A stretch of DNA of 64,000 nucleotides from Mucor racemosus. Its lineage: Eukaryota > Mucoromycota > Mucoromycetes > Mucorales > Mucoraceae. The stretch is taken from positions 682,001 to 746,000 of the forward strand of contig JAPEHQ010000021.1 in the NCBI GenBank assembly GCA_027405735.1, given 5' to 3'. A program made the position numbers and the translations under genes. The notes beneath the pieces were generated by a model that searched no databases, had not been told where the DNA came from, and worked only from the letters and a program-made list of their open reading frames with translations. Every line of letters begins with the position of its first letter. Within the stretch, counting starts at the first letter, position 1. Positions 55,801 to 64,000 of this stretch are shown one piece after another.

Positions 55801-57085
55801 CTACTCCCCACAAAAGTATCCGGACAGCATTTCTAATACAGTATTTCCACTTGAAATTCAGACATTTCAGGAAAATATTTAGACGATTTCCAATTGAATT
55901 TTGAACGATTGTAGTTATATATTGAGACAGAGTAAAAATGAAGTCTAGACAAAGCGAGAATGCAAATTCATAAAAATTGTGAGTAATTTTTGAACGAATA
56001 AAGTATTGTTTCTAGATGCTAGTTGTTTATTATGACAAATATTTAAATTGAGCGTATGTCCAAAATAATAAAACTGAAAAAGTATAATGTCCCAAAGAGA
56101 ACCTTTACTCATTAAAAGGTACAATATTACTCAAGCATTCTGTATTGCTATTCAAGGACTACAAGGCTTCTCTCTCTCTGTCTGTCTGTCTGTCTCTATC
56201 TGTCTTTTCTCGAGTATTGTTTTTAAAGCTCTCGTGGTTACTGCGCTTCAAAATTTGCTATTATGATGATGTATCTACTGCTTCTGCGTGATCATAAGGT
56301 TTTTTCCCCTCTGCTACCTTTTGGAGAAGGTTTTTTTAAGCCTGTGGTCTTTCCTTTTGGCTCAATACCGATGTTTTTTTCAAGACTGGTGTTATTTACT
56401 CAAAATCTAAAGGTTTTCCCCCTCAAGGGCTGGTGCATTTGAAAGGTATTCTGAGGACTTGTTCTAAACTAAGCACGATTTAATTTGCATGCTTTAAGGA
56501 GCTTGTCTGGAATGCTTTATGAATCTATAAGTGATTTCTTGCAATAACATATTTATTTATCACTGATATATTTTTTTCATTAGAGTTAACAAATGAAGGT
56601 GTGTTGCGGTGGAGTTATTTTTTATTAGACTTATGTAATTGAGCGACTGAAAGTTTTTATTAAAATTAAGCTAAGATTTGACCTGTTCAATGTTATATTG
56701 CAACTGCAAAATTGAATTATTATTATATATTTTAGAACAGATAAAGAAAAGAAAATTACGAATGTGAAATTTGGCTATTTATGTTAAACTTATTTGTTAT
56801 TGTTATGCTATTTTTTGTTATCTTGTTTTCATTTCATCACAAACCTCAAATACAGACTTTACACTTGAAATTTAGACGTTTTTATTATTTTTTTGAACGA
56901 AACAGAAATAAAATTTAGACAAAATAGAGACAAAAATTTGTATGAAATGAGAATGAGATTTTAGATAAAGTCAGTGTCAATTCACACTAAAATGAATTTG
57001 ATTTGAGATAAATAAAATGTTGTTTCTGAATTTGAAGTAGAAATACTGTATTAAGTACAGCGCAGTTTGACCCATACAGCGGTCT
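55801..57085. mobile_element. Tc1/mariner-like element with terminal inverted repeats, no transposase left
   Basis: The inverted blocks at 55834-55861 and 57026-57053 match at about 26 of 28 positions (core AATACAGTATTTC). Outside the left block, ACAAAAGTATCCGGACAG resembles fungal Tc1/mariner ends. The subterminal stretches 55847-56030 and 56855-57040 are related (both with ACTTGAAAT(T)(C/T)AGAC and further shared words). No transposase frame is visible in the about 1.2 kb interior, so it is an internally deleted or decayed copy. Exact outer ends and a TA duplication could not be fixed. Confidence 0.5.
56171..56206. repeat. TC / TCTG microsatellite
   Basis: A (TC)n run followed by (TCTG)n units inside the Tc1/mariner-like element. 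Confidence 0.7.
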
Positions 57086-57119
57086 ATGAATAAATCATAT
57101 TTCCATATTATTGCGGTCA

Positions 57120-57290
57120 AAGGATTTATAGATATATCACAATCTAGAGCCGATATCCTTGAGAAAAGAGATATTTAAATCAGGTTCTATGAGACTTTAT
57201 ACTTATATTATTACACTCTAGAGTTGATATCCATGAAAAAATTATAATTAATTCAGGTTCTGTACTCTACGACCATAAGAAAATTACATC
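57120..57290. repeat. Two degenerate tandem units, about 80 bp
   Basis: Two adjacent stretches share CTCTAGAG(T/C)(T/C)GATATCC followed by a T/A-rich spacer and TCAGGTTCT. Function unknown. Confidence 0.45.
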
Positions 57291-58434
57291 CTCTCACTCC
57301 CACATGGTTACCGCCGTCTGATACCTAAATACATTAAGTGTAAGCGATATATAAATATTTATTCTAAATCAATAACAATGTACTAGCATTTTCTTTTCCA
57401 TATTTCTCTATACTCATTCTCTGTTGTTGATTTAATTTAATTTATATGTTTTTTACTTGAACTTTAATTTTTGAAAATCCGGATACGTTTACAAATAAAG
57501 TGTGTATAATTATATCATATAAAGTAGCCTGGTGTTCGTATATCATAGCTCTATTGGTCATAAATATAAACAATTTATTTTTTGGCTATTTTAGATTTTA
57601 TCTGGATCATATATCAAAATAAATCATGATATTGCTGTTATCAATTTGGTTATATTTTTTCCAAAAGTGTGATATATTTAGAGAAATATATATCTGAAGT
57701 GCTATCTTTTCACCGAAATATGCCTTAAATTACACTTCAAGTGGCTCTACTGTAGGTTCTCGGTCATTTCTGACTCTTCGAAGAATATCAATCGAGAGCT
57801 CTCAACTAATAGATTTGTATGATTGCATTTGCATTACTTTTTCAAGACATTAGTTTGCATCAAATTTTCCCTTGCGATGGTAAGAATAAAATTTTAATTT
57901 GGACAAAATTCAATTTTTCGTCCCAAAATCGAGACGTTTACCAAGGCATTTACCATATATGTATTATAAGTTTAGAAAATTAACTGCTTTCATATGGAAG
58001 TGCGTAATTTCAATATTTTTAACAAAACCGTAGAATCATGCATATTTGGATATATGAACTTATTTTATAGCAAAAATTAAAATATAAAAAAATTCATCGT
58101 ATAGAACACATCAAGCAGTATATATTTAATTAAAAATGCTTTAATATTTGAATCTTGGGTTTCTGAGAAACAATCCTTTGAATGTGTAATTTTTTTCAGA
58201 AAATGGCAAATCACCAAATCAAAATCAGAATTGCGACGATTGGCAATTTAAAACGTCGCTGTTCACATTTTGCATGAAAAGATACAATTGAAGGAATATT
58301 TACGTATAAATGCTTGCCATTGATGGGATTTTCCATCAAACTTGTCTCAACTTTTCTTTTGCTGTATATTTTGTAAATTCTGAGCATTCAACAGAGAAAT
58401 AGTAACAAAATATATAATTTAAAACGATTTATTC
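57291..58434. other. About 1.1 kb without a recognised feature
   Basis: AT-rich intergenic sequence. No coding region or repeat similarity was recognised. Confidence 0.35.
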
Positions 58435-58740
58435 ATGCCAATGCATAAAAATAAAAATAAAAATAAAACTTGTTTCAGTTCTCAAAACCACTACAGTTTT
58501 GATCAGCAAGATCAACCACAAGAAGGTAAGAAGATATCTAATCCCAAAAAATTAAATTTTAAGCAGCCAGGAGACGTCCCCAAAACAAAAGCAATATCCA
58601 AAACTCGCAACACAAGCGACAAAGTCTTTCATGAGAGGTTAAATTCATCTATATACGTACAGAGTAAAGCTGTAAATGTCCTTTCACATCTCAATGCAAC
58701 TCTAGTAAAAACATTGGAAAATAAAAATGAGATTCAATAA
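58435..58740 (+). CDS. Small basic protein, 101 aa, possible gene
   Basis: The open frame has an ATG and stop in single-exon form. The N-terminal two thirds are basic and low complexity. The C-terminal third (NSSIYVQSKAVNVLSHLNAT plus LVKTLENKN) has the heptad pattern of a short coiled coil and looks non-random. No family is assigned; small coiled-coil DASH or other scaffold subunits are one possibility that cannot be tested here. Confidence 0.4.
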   Translation: MPMHKNKNKNKTCFSSQNHYSFDQQDQPQEGKKISNPKKLNFKQPGDVPKTKAISKTRNTSDKVFHERLNSSIYVQSKAVNVLSHLNATLVKTLENKNEIQ

Positions 58741-58922
58741 CTGCATAATAACAAAGCTATTTCATAAACAGTGCCCATCCGGGACTAAATTTTATGCAAA
58801 GATTATTCCTTTTGATTAAACAACAAACAAATTATCAACAAATACGGAAATACAAATGGAAAATATCAGGTGAATGAGAGATTTGTGTGAGTGCACCTTT
58901 CATTCATCTTCTCTTTATCTTT

Positions 58923-60758
58923 ATGGCACCTATTATAACACAACAACCTGTAGCAATGGAAAGTTTTAATGAGAAACCTCTACCAGAACTCATTGAAAAA
59001 GTATTGGAAGAAATCAGACAAGAAGAAGAAAGGCTCAGAAAAGAAGAGGAATTTACTCAAATTGTGAATCAAGTGAGATTTAGTAAACCATTAGCACCAG
59101 TTAAATATGATGATTTATCACCACCTCCATCACCACCCCCAAAAGATGATGAAGTCAAAGAAAGAATAAGTTTAGAAGAAGATTATCCAAACCGTACTAT
59201 TGATCCAAATGATATTGTCAGTACAGAATATCGTGAACGCACTAATTTCATGAGCAATCAATGGTATTTTGATGAATATTCCGGAATATATCGTCAAAAT
59301 GCTCCAGGATTGTGGGGATTTCAAAGTATGCCAAGTTTACAACAATACAATACAATGCCTGCAACAAAATCAACAGAAAGCAGCATCAAACATATAACCG
59401 ATAAATTACTTTCATCTAATAGTTCTATTCTTCTTGACAGCAATCAATCTCCAGCACTTAAACTTCGTTTTTCACAACGACATTTTAGTACTAGTAGATC
59501 GAATCGTTCTAGTTTGTCTACGAGTGGTAAAAGTAGTAGCATTACATCATCCCTTACTCTTGAAGATGATGAACAGCAACAACAAAAACAATTGGATCAA
59601 TGGCCTTCACCTCGTACAGTTGAACAAGTTCATCAATTAAGAAAACAAGCAAGAGCAACTAGGGATAGACGAAAGCAATTAGATTTATGTCGTACTTTAA
59701 TGGATGCAGCTTGTCGTGATGAAACAGAACATGTGACAGAATCTCCTATTCCAGGTACGCCGCCTGTCAATACTCGGTATAGACAACATGAATTACGTAG
59801 AATGAAAAAGAAGGATTTGGTGTTGGATCAGGTACTTGTATTAGAAGCACAAAAGATCTTGAAGCGACTTGCTCTTGGTGGTGGTGGCATTGGCCTTGGT
59901 ACAGATGGTGATGCTCAGTTTTTACTTGCTAATTGTTATGGTGTTGGTGGTTTAGGATTACCATTAGATAGAGAAAGAGCCTTTTCATTATACATTCATG
60001 CTTCTAAACAAAACCATATTGAATCTACTTATCGTGCAGGAGTTTGTTATGAAATTGGTATTGGTACACGTAAAGATTATAGTCGAGCAATGTCATTTTA
60101 TCGTAAAGCAGCTACGCAATCTCATGTTGCTAGTATGTACAAATTAGCTATCATTTTAATGAGAGGATACTGTGGACAAATCGTCAATATGAAAGAAGCA
60201 CTCACTTGGTTACAGAGAGCTGCAGCATTAGCTAATGCCCAAAATCCTCATGCAATGTATACTTTAGCCATGTTTCAATTTCTTGAAGAATTTGCTGAAA
60301 ATAGAATTGCGGATAGTTCATATGCCCTTGAGCTCTTGCATATATCAGCAAAATTAGAGTACCTTCCTAGTCAAGTGAAATTAGGTGAATTATATGAAGT
60401 AGGAGGAGGTGGTTTGGTACAAGTGGATGATGCACTTTCTATCTATTGGTATACAAGAGCTGCAGAGCAAGGTAATGCAGATGCAGCATTAGCATTATCC
60501 AGCTGGTATTTGACCGGATCAACTGGTATTCTTCCGCAATCTGATCGTGAAGCATATCTTTGGGCTCGTAAAGCTGCATCGTGTCAAAATGCAGATAGAT
60601 GGACAGTAGCTAAAGCTTATTTTCTGGTGGGAATGTATATTGATAAAAGAATTGGAATAAGTGAAATATCAACAGATAATGCAAATGTATGGTTTCAAAG
60701 ATCTGCTGCTCTAGGACATTTAGGAGCCATTGAAATGATGGAAGAAATTGATTGCTGA
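58923..60758 (+). CDS. SKT5/CHS4-like activator of chitin synthase with Sel1 repeats
   Basis: Single exon, 611 aa from the first ATG (58923); the open frame extends upstream only with non-ATG codons. The N-terminus is acidic/coiled (IEKVLEEIRQEEERLRKEEE), then Pro/Ser/Gln-rich and probably disordered. From about residue 310, tandem Sel1 repeats follow: GDAQFLLANCYGVGGLGLPL with DRERAFSLYIHA, then STYRAGVCYEIGIG, SMYKLAIILMRGYCG, AMYTLAMFQF, SQVKLGELYEVGGGGL, DAALALSSWYLTGSTG and KAYFLVGMYI. Fungal proteins with this layout (Skt5/Chs4) bind and localise class IV chitin synthase at the cell cortex. The family's C-terminal CaaX prenylation box is absent (ends EEIDC), so membrane attachment must differ or this is a paralogue. 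Confidence 0.8.
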   Translation: MAPIITQQPVAMESFNEKPLPELIEKVLEEIRQEEERLRKEEEFTQIVNQVRFSKPLAPVKYDDLSPPPSPPPKDDEVKERISLEEDYPNRTIDPNDIVSTEYRERTNFMSNQWYFDEYSGIYRQNAPGLWGFQSMPSLQQYNTMPATKSTESSIKHITDKLLSSNSSILLDSNQSPALKLRFSQRHFSTSRSNRSSLSTSGKSSSITSSLTLEDDEQQQQKQLDQWPSPRTVEQVHQLRKQARATRDRRKQLDLCRTLMDAACRDETEHVTESPIPGTPPVNTRYRQHELRRMKKKDLVLDQVLVLEAQKILKRLALGGGGIGLGTDGDAQFLLANCYGVGGLGLPLDRERAFSLYIHASKQNHIESTYRAGVCYEIGIGTRKDYSRAMSFYRKAATQSHVASMYKLAIILMRGYCGQIVNMKEALTWLQRAAALANAQNPHAMYTLAMFQFLEEFAENRIADSSYALELLHISAKLEYLPSQVKLGELYEVGGGGLVQVDDALSIYWYTRAAEQGNADAALALSSWYLTGSTGILPQSDREAYLWARKAASCQNADRWTVAKAYFLVGMYIDKRIGISEISTDNANVWFQRSAALGHLGAIEMMEEIDC

Positions 60759-60763
60759 GTGCT

Positions 60764-60800
60764 TATTATTATTATTTTTTTTATTATTATTATTTGATGA
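60764..60800. repeat. TTA microsatellite
   Basis: A (TTA)n tract with a T interruption just downstream of the SKT5-like stop codon, in its probable 3' UTR. Confidence 0.6.
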
Positions 60801-60978
60801 GCATAGACCACATGGATAATGCAACCTATGTCTCCCTAATAGCATACATACCATAATATGTTCGTTCATTCCTACCTGCATACTTTTCTTATATAATCGT
60901 GTCCCTGAAGAAATTCTTTAATATAAATAATTCTTGTTTCTCATTTTGTTTCTTCCTTTTTATTCATTCTTTAAAGAA

Positions 60979-62205
60979 ATGTTACCAAATAATGATAAAT
61001 CACGTATTCCTATTTCAATTACCTCACGACGACGATCTACTAAAAAAGCAGCGGTGGAGAAGGAGGTCATAGTGATGGTGACACCTGCCAAATTAGAAAG
61101 AAAGAATAACAAAAACAATAACAACAAAAGTAATTTGTTTTCAACAACATGTTCACGTATGGCACGAGAATCAAAGGACTATAATAAGAGACCTACTAAA
61201 TCAAATGATAACAACAAAAAACCTCCTCTTTCTTCCACTTCTATCACTCAAGTCAATAAAATGAATAAAAATTTACGCAAATCTCCCATTACACAACTCA
61301 AAGAGGACCTTGAAAACTTGAGGCAAAAGGTATGATATTCATGGTTATACACACCAACTCAATTACTTACTTTTACATGCAGAAAATAGATAATGAATTA
61401 TTGATAAAGAATCAAAATGAAGAAATATTGAAATTACAAAAACAATTGGTTGTAAAAGCGGAATTAAAGCGAGAATTATTACATAAAGAAACTCTACAAC
61501 AAAAATTGGAAACATTAAATGCAGAAACAGAGGTAATTTACATGCAATCTACATCAAGATAAGTGATTAATAAAGTTGCATAGAAATTGAGCATAGATGT
61601 TGTAGATTTACTTGATGTAAAATCATCTTCGTCTACAGTCGATATGCTTTCTTATACAAATCAAATCCAAGAATTACAATCACAACTCGAGGTATTATAA
61701 CGAAAAAAAAAACCAATATTACATGAACAAATTACTTAAATTAATTTAGTCGAGAGAAGATGCTTTTAAAAGAAAACTAGAGCAGTATAAAAAAGAATTA
61801 AAAGAAAAAGATCAATACATTCAAAAACAGCAAGCGATCAATGAGCAACTGAAAATAGATCATGCAAAGCATATTGCTCAATTGAATTCTATTCACATGA
61901 ATCGTACACAAAAATTACAAACTGAACATGAAAAAGAACTTACTACAACTAATAAACCATCAACACCATCACCAATTAATATAAACCATATAATCGAACA
62001 AGCATTGAATGAATTTGAACAAGAACAACACAATCATGCTCCACTACCAATATCAATAGAACCACTTGTATATCATCCACCAATTAACAAAAACCAATCT
62101 AAAATTAACCAACAATGGTATTCAAAGAGTTATGTACCCCTAGATGCCATGTCTTGGCCAACTCCTCAAGCTGTACCTAATTTAAAAAGACAATTACATA
62201 TCTGA
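60979..62205 (+). CDS. Coiled-coil protein, 354 aa, function unknown
   Basis: Exons 60979-61329, 61383-61532, 61584-61691 and 61750-62205 join in phase 0 throughout. The N-terminus is basic and Asn/Lys-rich. Residues about 95-255 form a long coiled coil (ITQLKEDLENLRQK, NEEILKLQKQLVVKAELKRE, SREDAFKRKLEQYKKELKEK, and on to EHEKELTTT). The C-terminus is Pro-rich and ends with LDAMSWPTPQAVPNLKRQLH. No catalytic domain, signal peptide or membrane segment. A structural or cytoskeletal adaptor is possible but unproven. An AATAAA lies 4 nt after the stop, and the gene is convergent with the SMP gene only 22 bp away. Confidence 0.75.
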
Positions 62206-62227
62206 TATAATAAAAAATCCTTTATTT
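62206..62227. terminator. Compact convergent 3' ends with overlapping poly(A) signals
   Basis: Only 22 bp separate the stop codons of the coiled-coil gene (+) and the SMP gene (-). The + strand has AATAAA at 62209-62214 and the - strand has AATAAA at 62226-62221, so both transcripts must end inside the opposite gene. Confidence 0.65.
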
Positions 62228-64000
62228 TCATAATGATTGATAATTGTCAATTACAATTGTAGTAGGACTATTGCTTTGTTTTGGTATAAATTCTAGAGAT
62301 GTTGGTATTGTCATTAGATTCTCCTCTGAAGAAGAAGAGCTGAGTGATGGGCTTGAACATGTCCTATTGATAGGTCTTGGTGGTAATGGCGGCGGTGTTT
62401 GTGCTTCTGTAGTAGCTGATGCTTCATTGTTTAAGAATAAATTCATCATTTTACGATTATGTGATTCTAATAGTTCTCGATTACGTTCTTCTCGCATCTC
62501 TTTGGAGACCTTCTTTTTATTAAACAGATTACCTGCCATTGTGGATAGCTTTTTGTTGGTGTTGATATTGAGTTTTGCTGCTTTACTAACGCTATTGAAT
62601 TTCGATAATAAATTGGTATTTGGTTTAACAGTATTAGCAAAAGATGAAGAATGAGATTTTACAGAAACTACATCTGAATCATGAGTTAAGGTGGCCGTGG
62701 TGCTATCAGATGCTTTACATTCAATAATATTGCTTTCTGACACCTGCATCTTTTCTTGCTCCTCTTCTTCAGATGATATAGATATAGAAGATGGAGTTGC
62801 AAGGGGAGGAGGTTGTCTTTTGCGAAATCCAATATTGGAAGCCATTCTCCGGCCTGTTGACATGGCTGTTGTAATGATTGGAGAAGCAACAACAATTGCT
62901 GGAACTTCTTCAGAAACGCTATCATCACTGATACTGCTATTACTCATTCGACGTAAATTAGGGTTTGAATAACCTCTAGATCTATTGGCATTCTGAATAT
63001 TTTCTGCTTTTAAGTTGCTGGATACGTCCAAAATACCCACCGTTGCTCTACGTGTAGGTGTTTTCATTGATGGAACTGTCAGGATTTCTTGCTGAGTTAT
63101 TACTACTTTTGGAGGTATAGCTGTCTTGTTGACCTTGTTTCCAAGCATATCTAAATCCATGTTATTATTAGCATTGGTTGGTGTTGAAGGCATTGCAGAT
63201 TTAGGAGAACTAGGTTTTGGTACACGCTCACCAAATATACCGCCATGACCACCTGAAGGACAAAAAGGAAAATCGTCCATATTGGGCAATACAATGTTTT
63301 CCATGACAAACTCACGAATCTTTGACTGTATAGCATTTGTTACCATAGACAAACGAATTTGCTTATCAGAGACAATGGGTTGAATTTCCCAATCCATATC
63401 CGGCATTTCATAAAATCCAATCCAGCAACGATTTGTAGGTGGAGGTTTGACTTTAACCAAGAATTTACCAGATAACTTTTTAAGCATAATGGATAACACC
63501 AAAGGAACTCTAATAGGCTTCATCAAGGACGAATAAGTCCATGTGAAATCGGTTTGTATCACCACACGGAGACCACCTGCATAATGTATTGTAGCTTCCG
63601 CTTCAAGATCTCCTTCCGGCGTTAATGAAAGTAGTTTAGGTTGTGTTACAAATGGAATCGAGCCCCCAATGTCTACGCTTTGAACAACAATGTCTCCTAA
63701 AAATCCAGGTCGCTTGATCTTTTTCGCCTTCTTGCTGATCTTGTCTTGTAAATAATGTCGCATATTATCTGTTTTATATAAACCCAAAAACAATCTACCT
63801 AAAATGGCATTGAGCCATTGTACTTCACGGTATTCAGCGTCTTGTTGTACTGTAGATATCAATGTTTGCATAGCAGATGCGTCAAAATGCGTCATGTCCA
63901 TCATCTCAACATGCGAAGAAGATTCTGCCATCATTTGTGTTGCTGCTAGTAATCCAAAATACCAATCTTCTTTGTCAACCGGACGAGCACATGTGATAAA
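62228..64000 (-). CDS. PH-SMP lipid-transfer protein (NVJ2/TEX2-like), partial at the window edge
   Basis: The frame enters from the right edge and stops at 62228, giving 590 visible residues. The first visible residues, CARPVDKEDWYFGLLAATQ, look like the end of a PH domain, so the ATG at 63934 is internal. An SMP (TULIP lipid-binding) domain follows: QWLNAILGRLFLGLYKTDNM, GFLGDIVVQSVDIGGSIPFV, ATIHYAGGLRVVIQTDFTW, VKPPPTNRCWIGFYEMPDMD, and IQSKIREFVMENIVLPNMDD. PH plus SMP is the layout of Nvj2/TEX2 proteins, which work at ER contact sites in ceramide or lipid transfer. The C-terminal 330 residues are Ser/Pro/Thr-rich and probably disordered, with PPPLPPRP, a likely SH3 ligand. Confidence 0.85.
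   Translation of the reverse strand, partial: FITCARPVDKEDWYFGLLAATQMMAESSSHVEMMDMTHFDASAMQTLISTVQQDAEYREVQWLNAILGRLFLGLYKTDNMRHYLQDKISKKAKKIKRPGFLGDIVVQSVDIGGSIPFVTQPKLLSLTPEGDLEAEATIHYAGGLRVVIQTDFTWTYSSLMKPIRVPLVLSIMLKKLSGKFLVKVKPPPTNRCWIGFYEMPDMDWEIQPIVSDKQIRLSMVTNAIQSKIREFVMENIVLPNMDDFPFCPSGGHGGIFGERVPKPSSPKSAMPSTPTNANNNMDLDMLGNKVNKTAIPPKVVITQQEILTVPSMKTPTRRATVGILDVSSNLKAENIQNANRSRGYSNPNLRRMSNSSISDDSVSEEVPAIVVASPIITTAMSTGRRMASNIGFRKRQPPPLATPSSISISSEEEEQEKMQVSESNIIECKASDSTTATLTHDSDVVSVKSHSSSFANTVKPNTNLLSKFNSVSKAAKLNINTNKKLSTMAGNLFNKKKVSKEMREERNRELLESHNRKMMNLFLNNEASATTEAQTPPPLPPRPINRTCSSPSLSSSSSEENLMTIPTSLEFIPKQSNSPTTIVIDNYQSL

Noticed and set aside
55801..57085. CRISPR-like or satellite interpretation of the related subterminal segments
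   Set aside because: Only two diverged segments exist and inverted ends fit a DNA transposon better; CRISPR arrays are not expected in a eukaryotic nucleus.
58887..58922. N-terminal extension of the SKT5-like protein (MSAPFIHLLFIF...)
   Set aside because: It starts at GTG, which is not a normal nuclear start in fungi; the first ATG is at 58923.
62244..62972. 136-aa and 93-aa + strand frames opposite the SMP gene
   Set aside because: They are antisense shadows of the Ser-rich coding region of the SMP protein.

Overview
The window looks like nuclear DNA of an early-diverging filamentous fungus, most likely a Mucoromycota (Mucorales-like) species. It is AT-rich. Genes carry many short introns (about 40-110 nt, GTAAGT-type donors). 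The gene set is fungal: RasGAP IRA/NF1, karyogamy protein KAR5, DASH subunit DAM1, UPF3, succinate/fumarate carrier SFC1 and the chitin-synthase activator SKT5/CHS4. An L1-type LINE and a KDZ transposase relic also fit. The species call is inference; no rRNA, tRNA or organelle sequence pins it down.

Layout. 1-3.5 kb: repeat relics. 3.5-12.5 kb (+): a 16-exon, about 2677-aa neurofibromin/IRA RasGAP, whose spliced length closes exactly in frame. 12.8-30.4 kb: a repeat block holding three copies (with 1-2 kb) of a 1.3-kb unknown repeat R, two copies (A, B) of a 2.7-kb repeat that carries a dynein intermediate chain fragment, a DDE-chromodomain transposon with 231/227-bp direct terminal repeats, solo LTRs, a 728-bp TIR element and 72-bp MITEs. 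30.5-37.8 kb: gene cluster with a 532-aa unknown repeat protein (-), KAR5-like (+), UPF3 (+) and DAM1-like (+). 37.9-39.1 kb: KDZ transposase relic (-). 39.1-43 kb: no recognisable gene. 43.0-44.3 kb: SFC1 (-). 44.4-58.4 kb: second repeat block with a degenerate gene-like element, a third dynein-fragment repeat (C), an intact 5.4-kb LINE inserted into C, and a Tc1/mariner-like TIR element. 58.4-64 kb: a small ORF, SKT5-like (+), a coiled-coil gene (+), and a PH-SMP lipid-transfer protein (-) that runs off the right edge.

The host genes are unrelated housekeeping and cell-biology genes with no operon-like logic. The dense, nested repeats around them are the main interest. Comparing repeat copies A and B reveals empty sites, so exact element ends and target-site duplications can be read for a solo LTR family (437/435 bp, 5-bp TSD), two further solo LTRs nested in one copy, a 728-bp TIR element nested in the other, and a 72-bp MITE with a 9-bp TSD. 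The intact LINE may be related to the pericentric LINEs described in Mucoromycotina, which makes a centromere-proximal location a testable but unproven idea.
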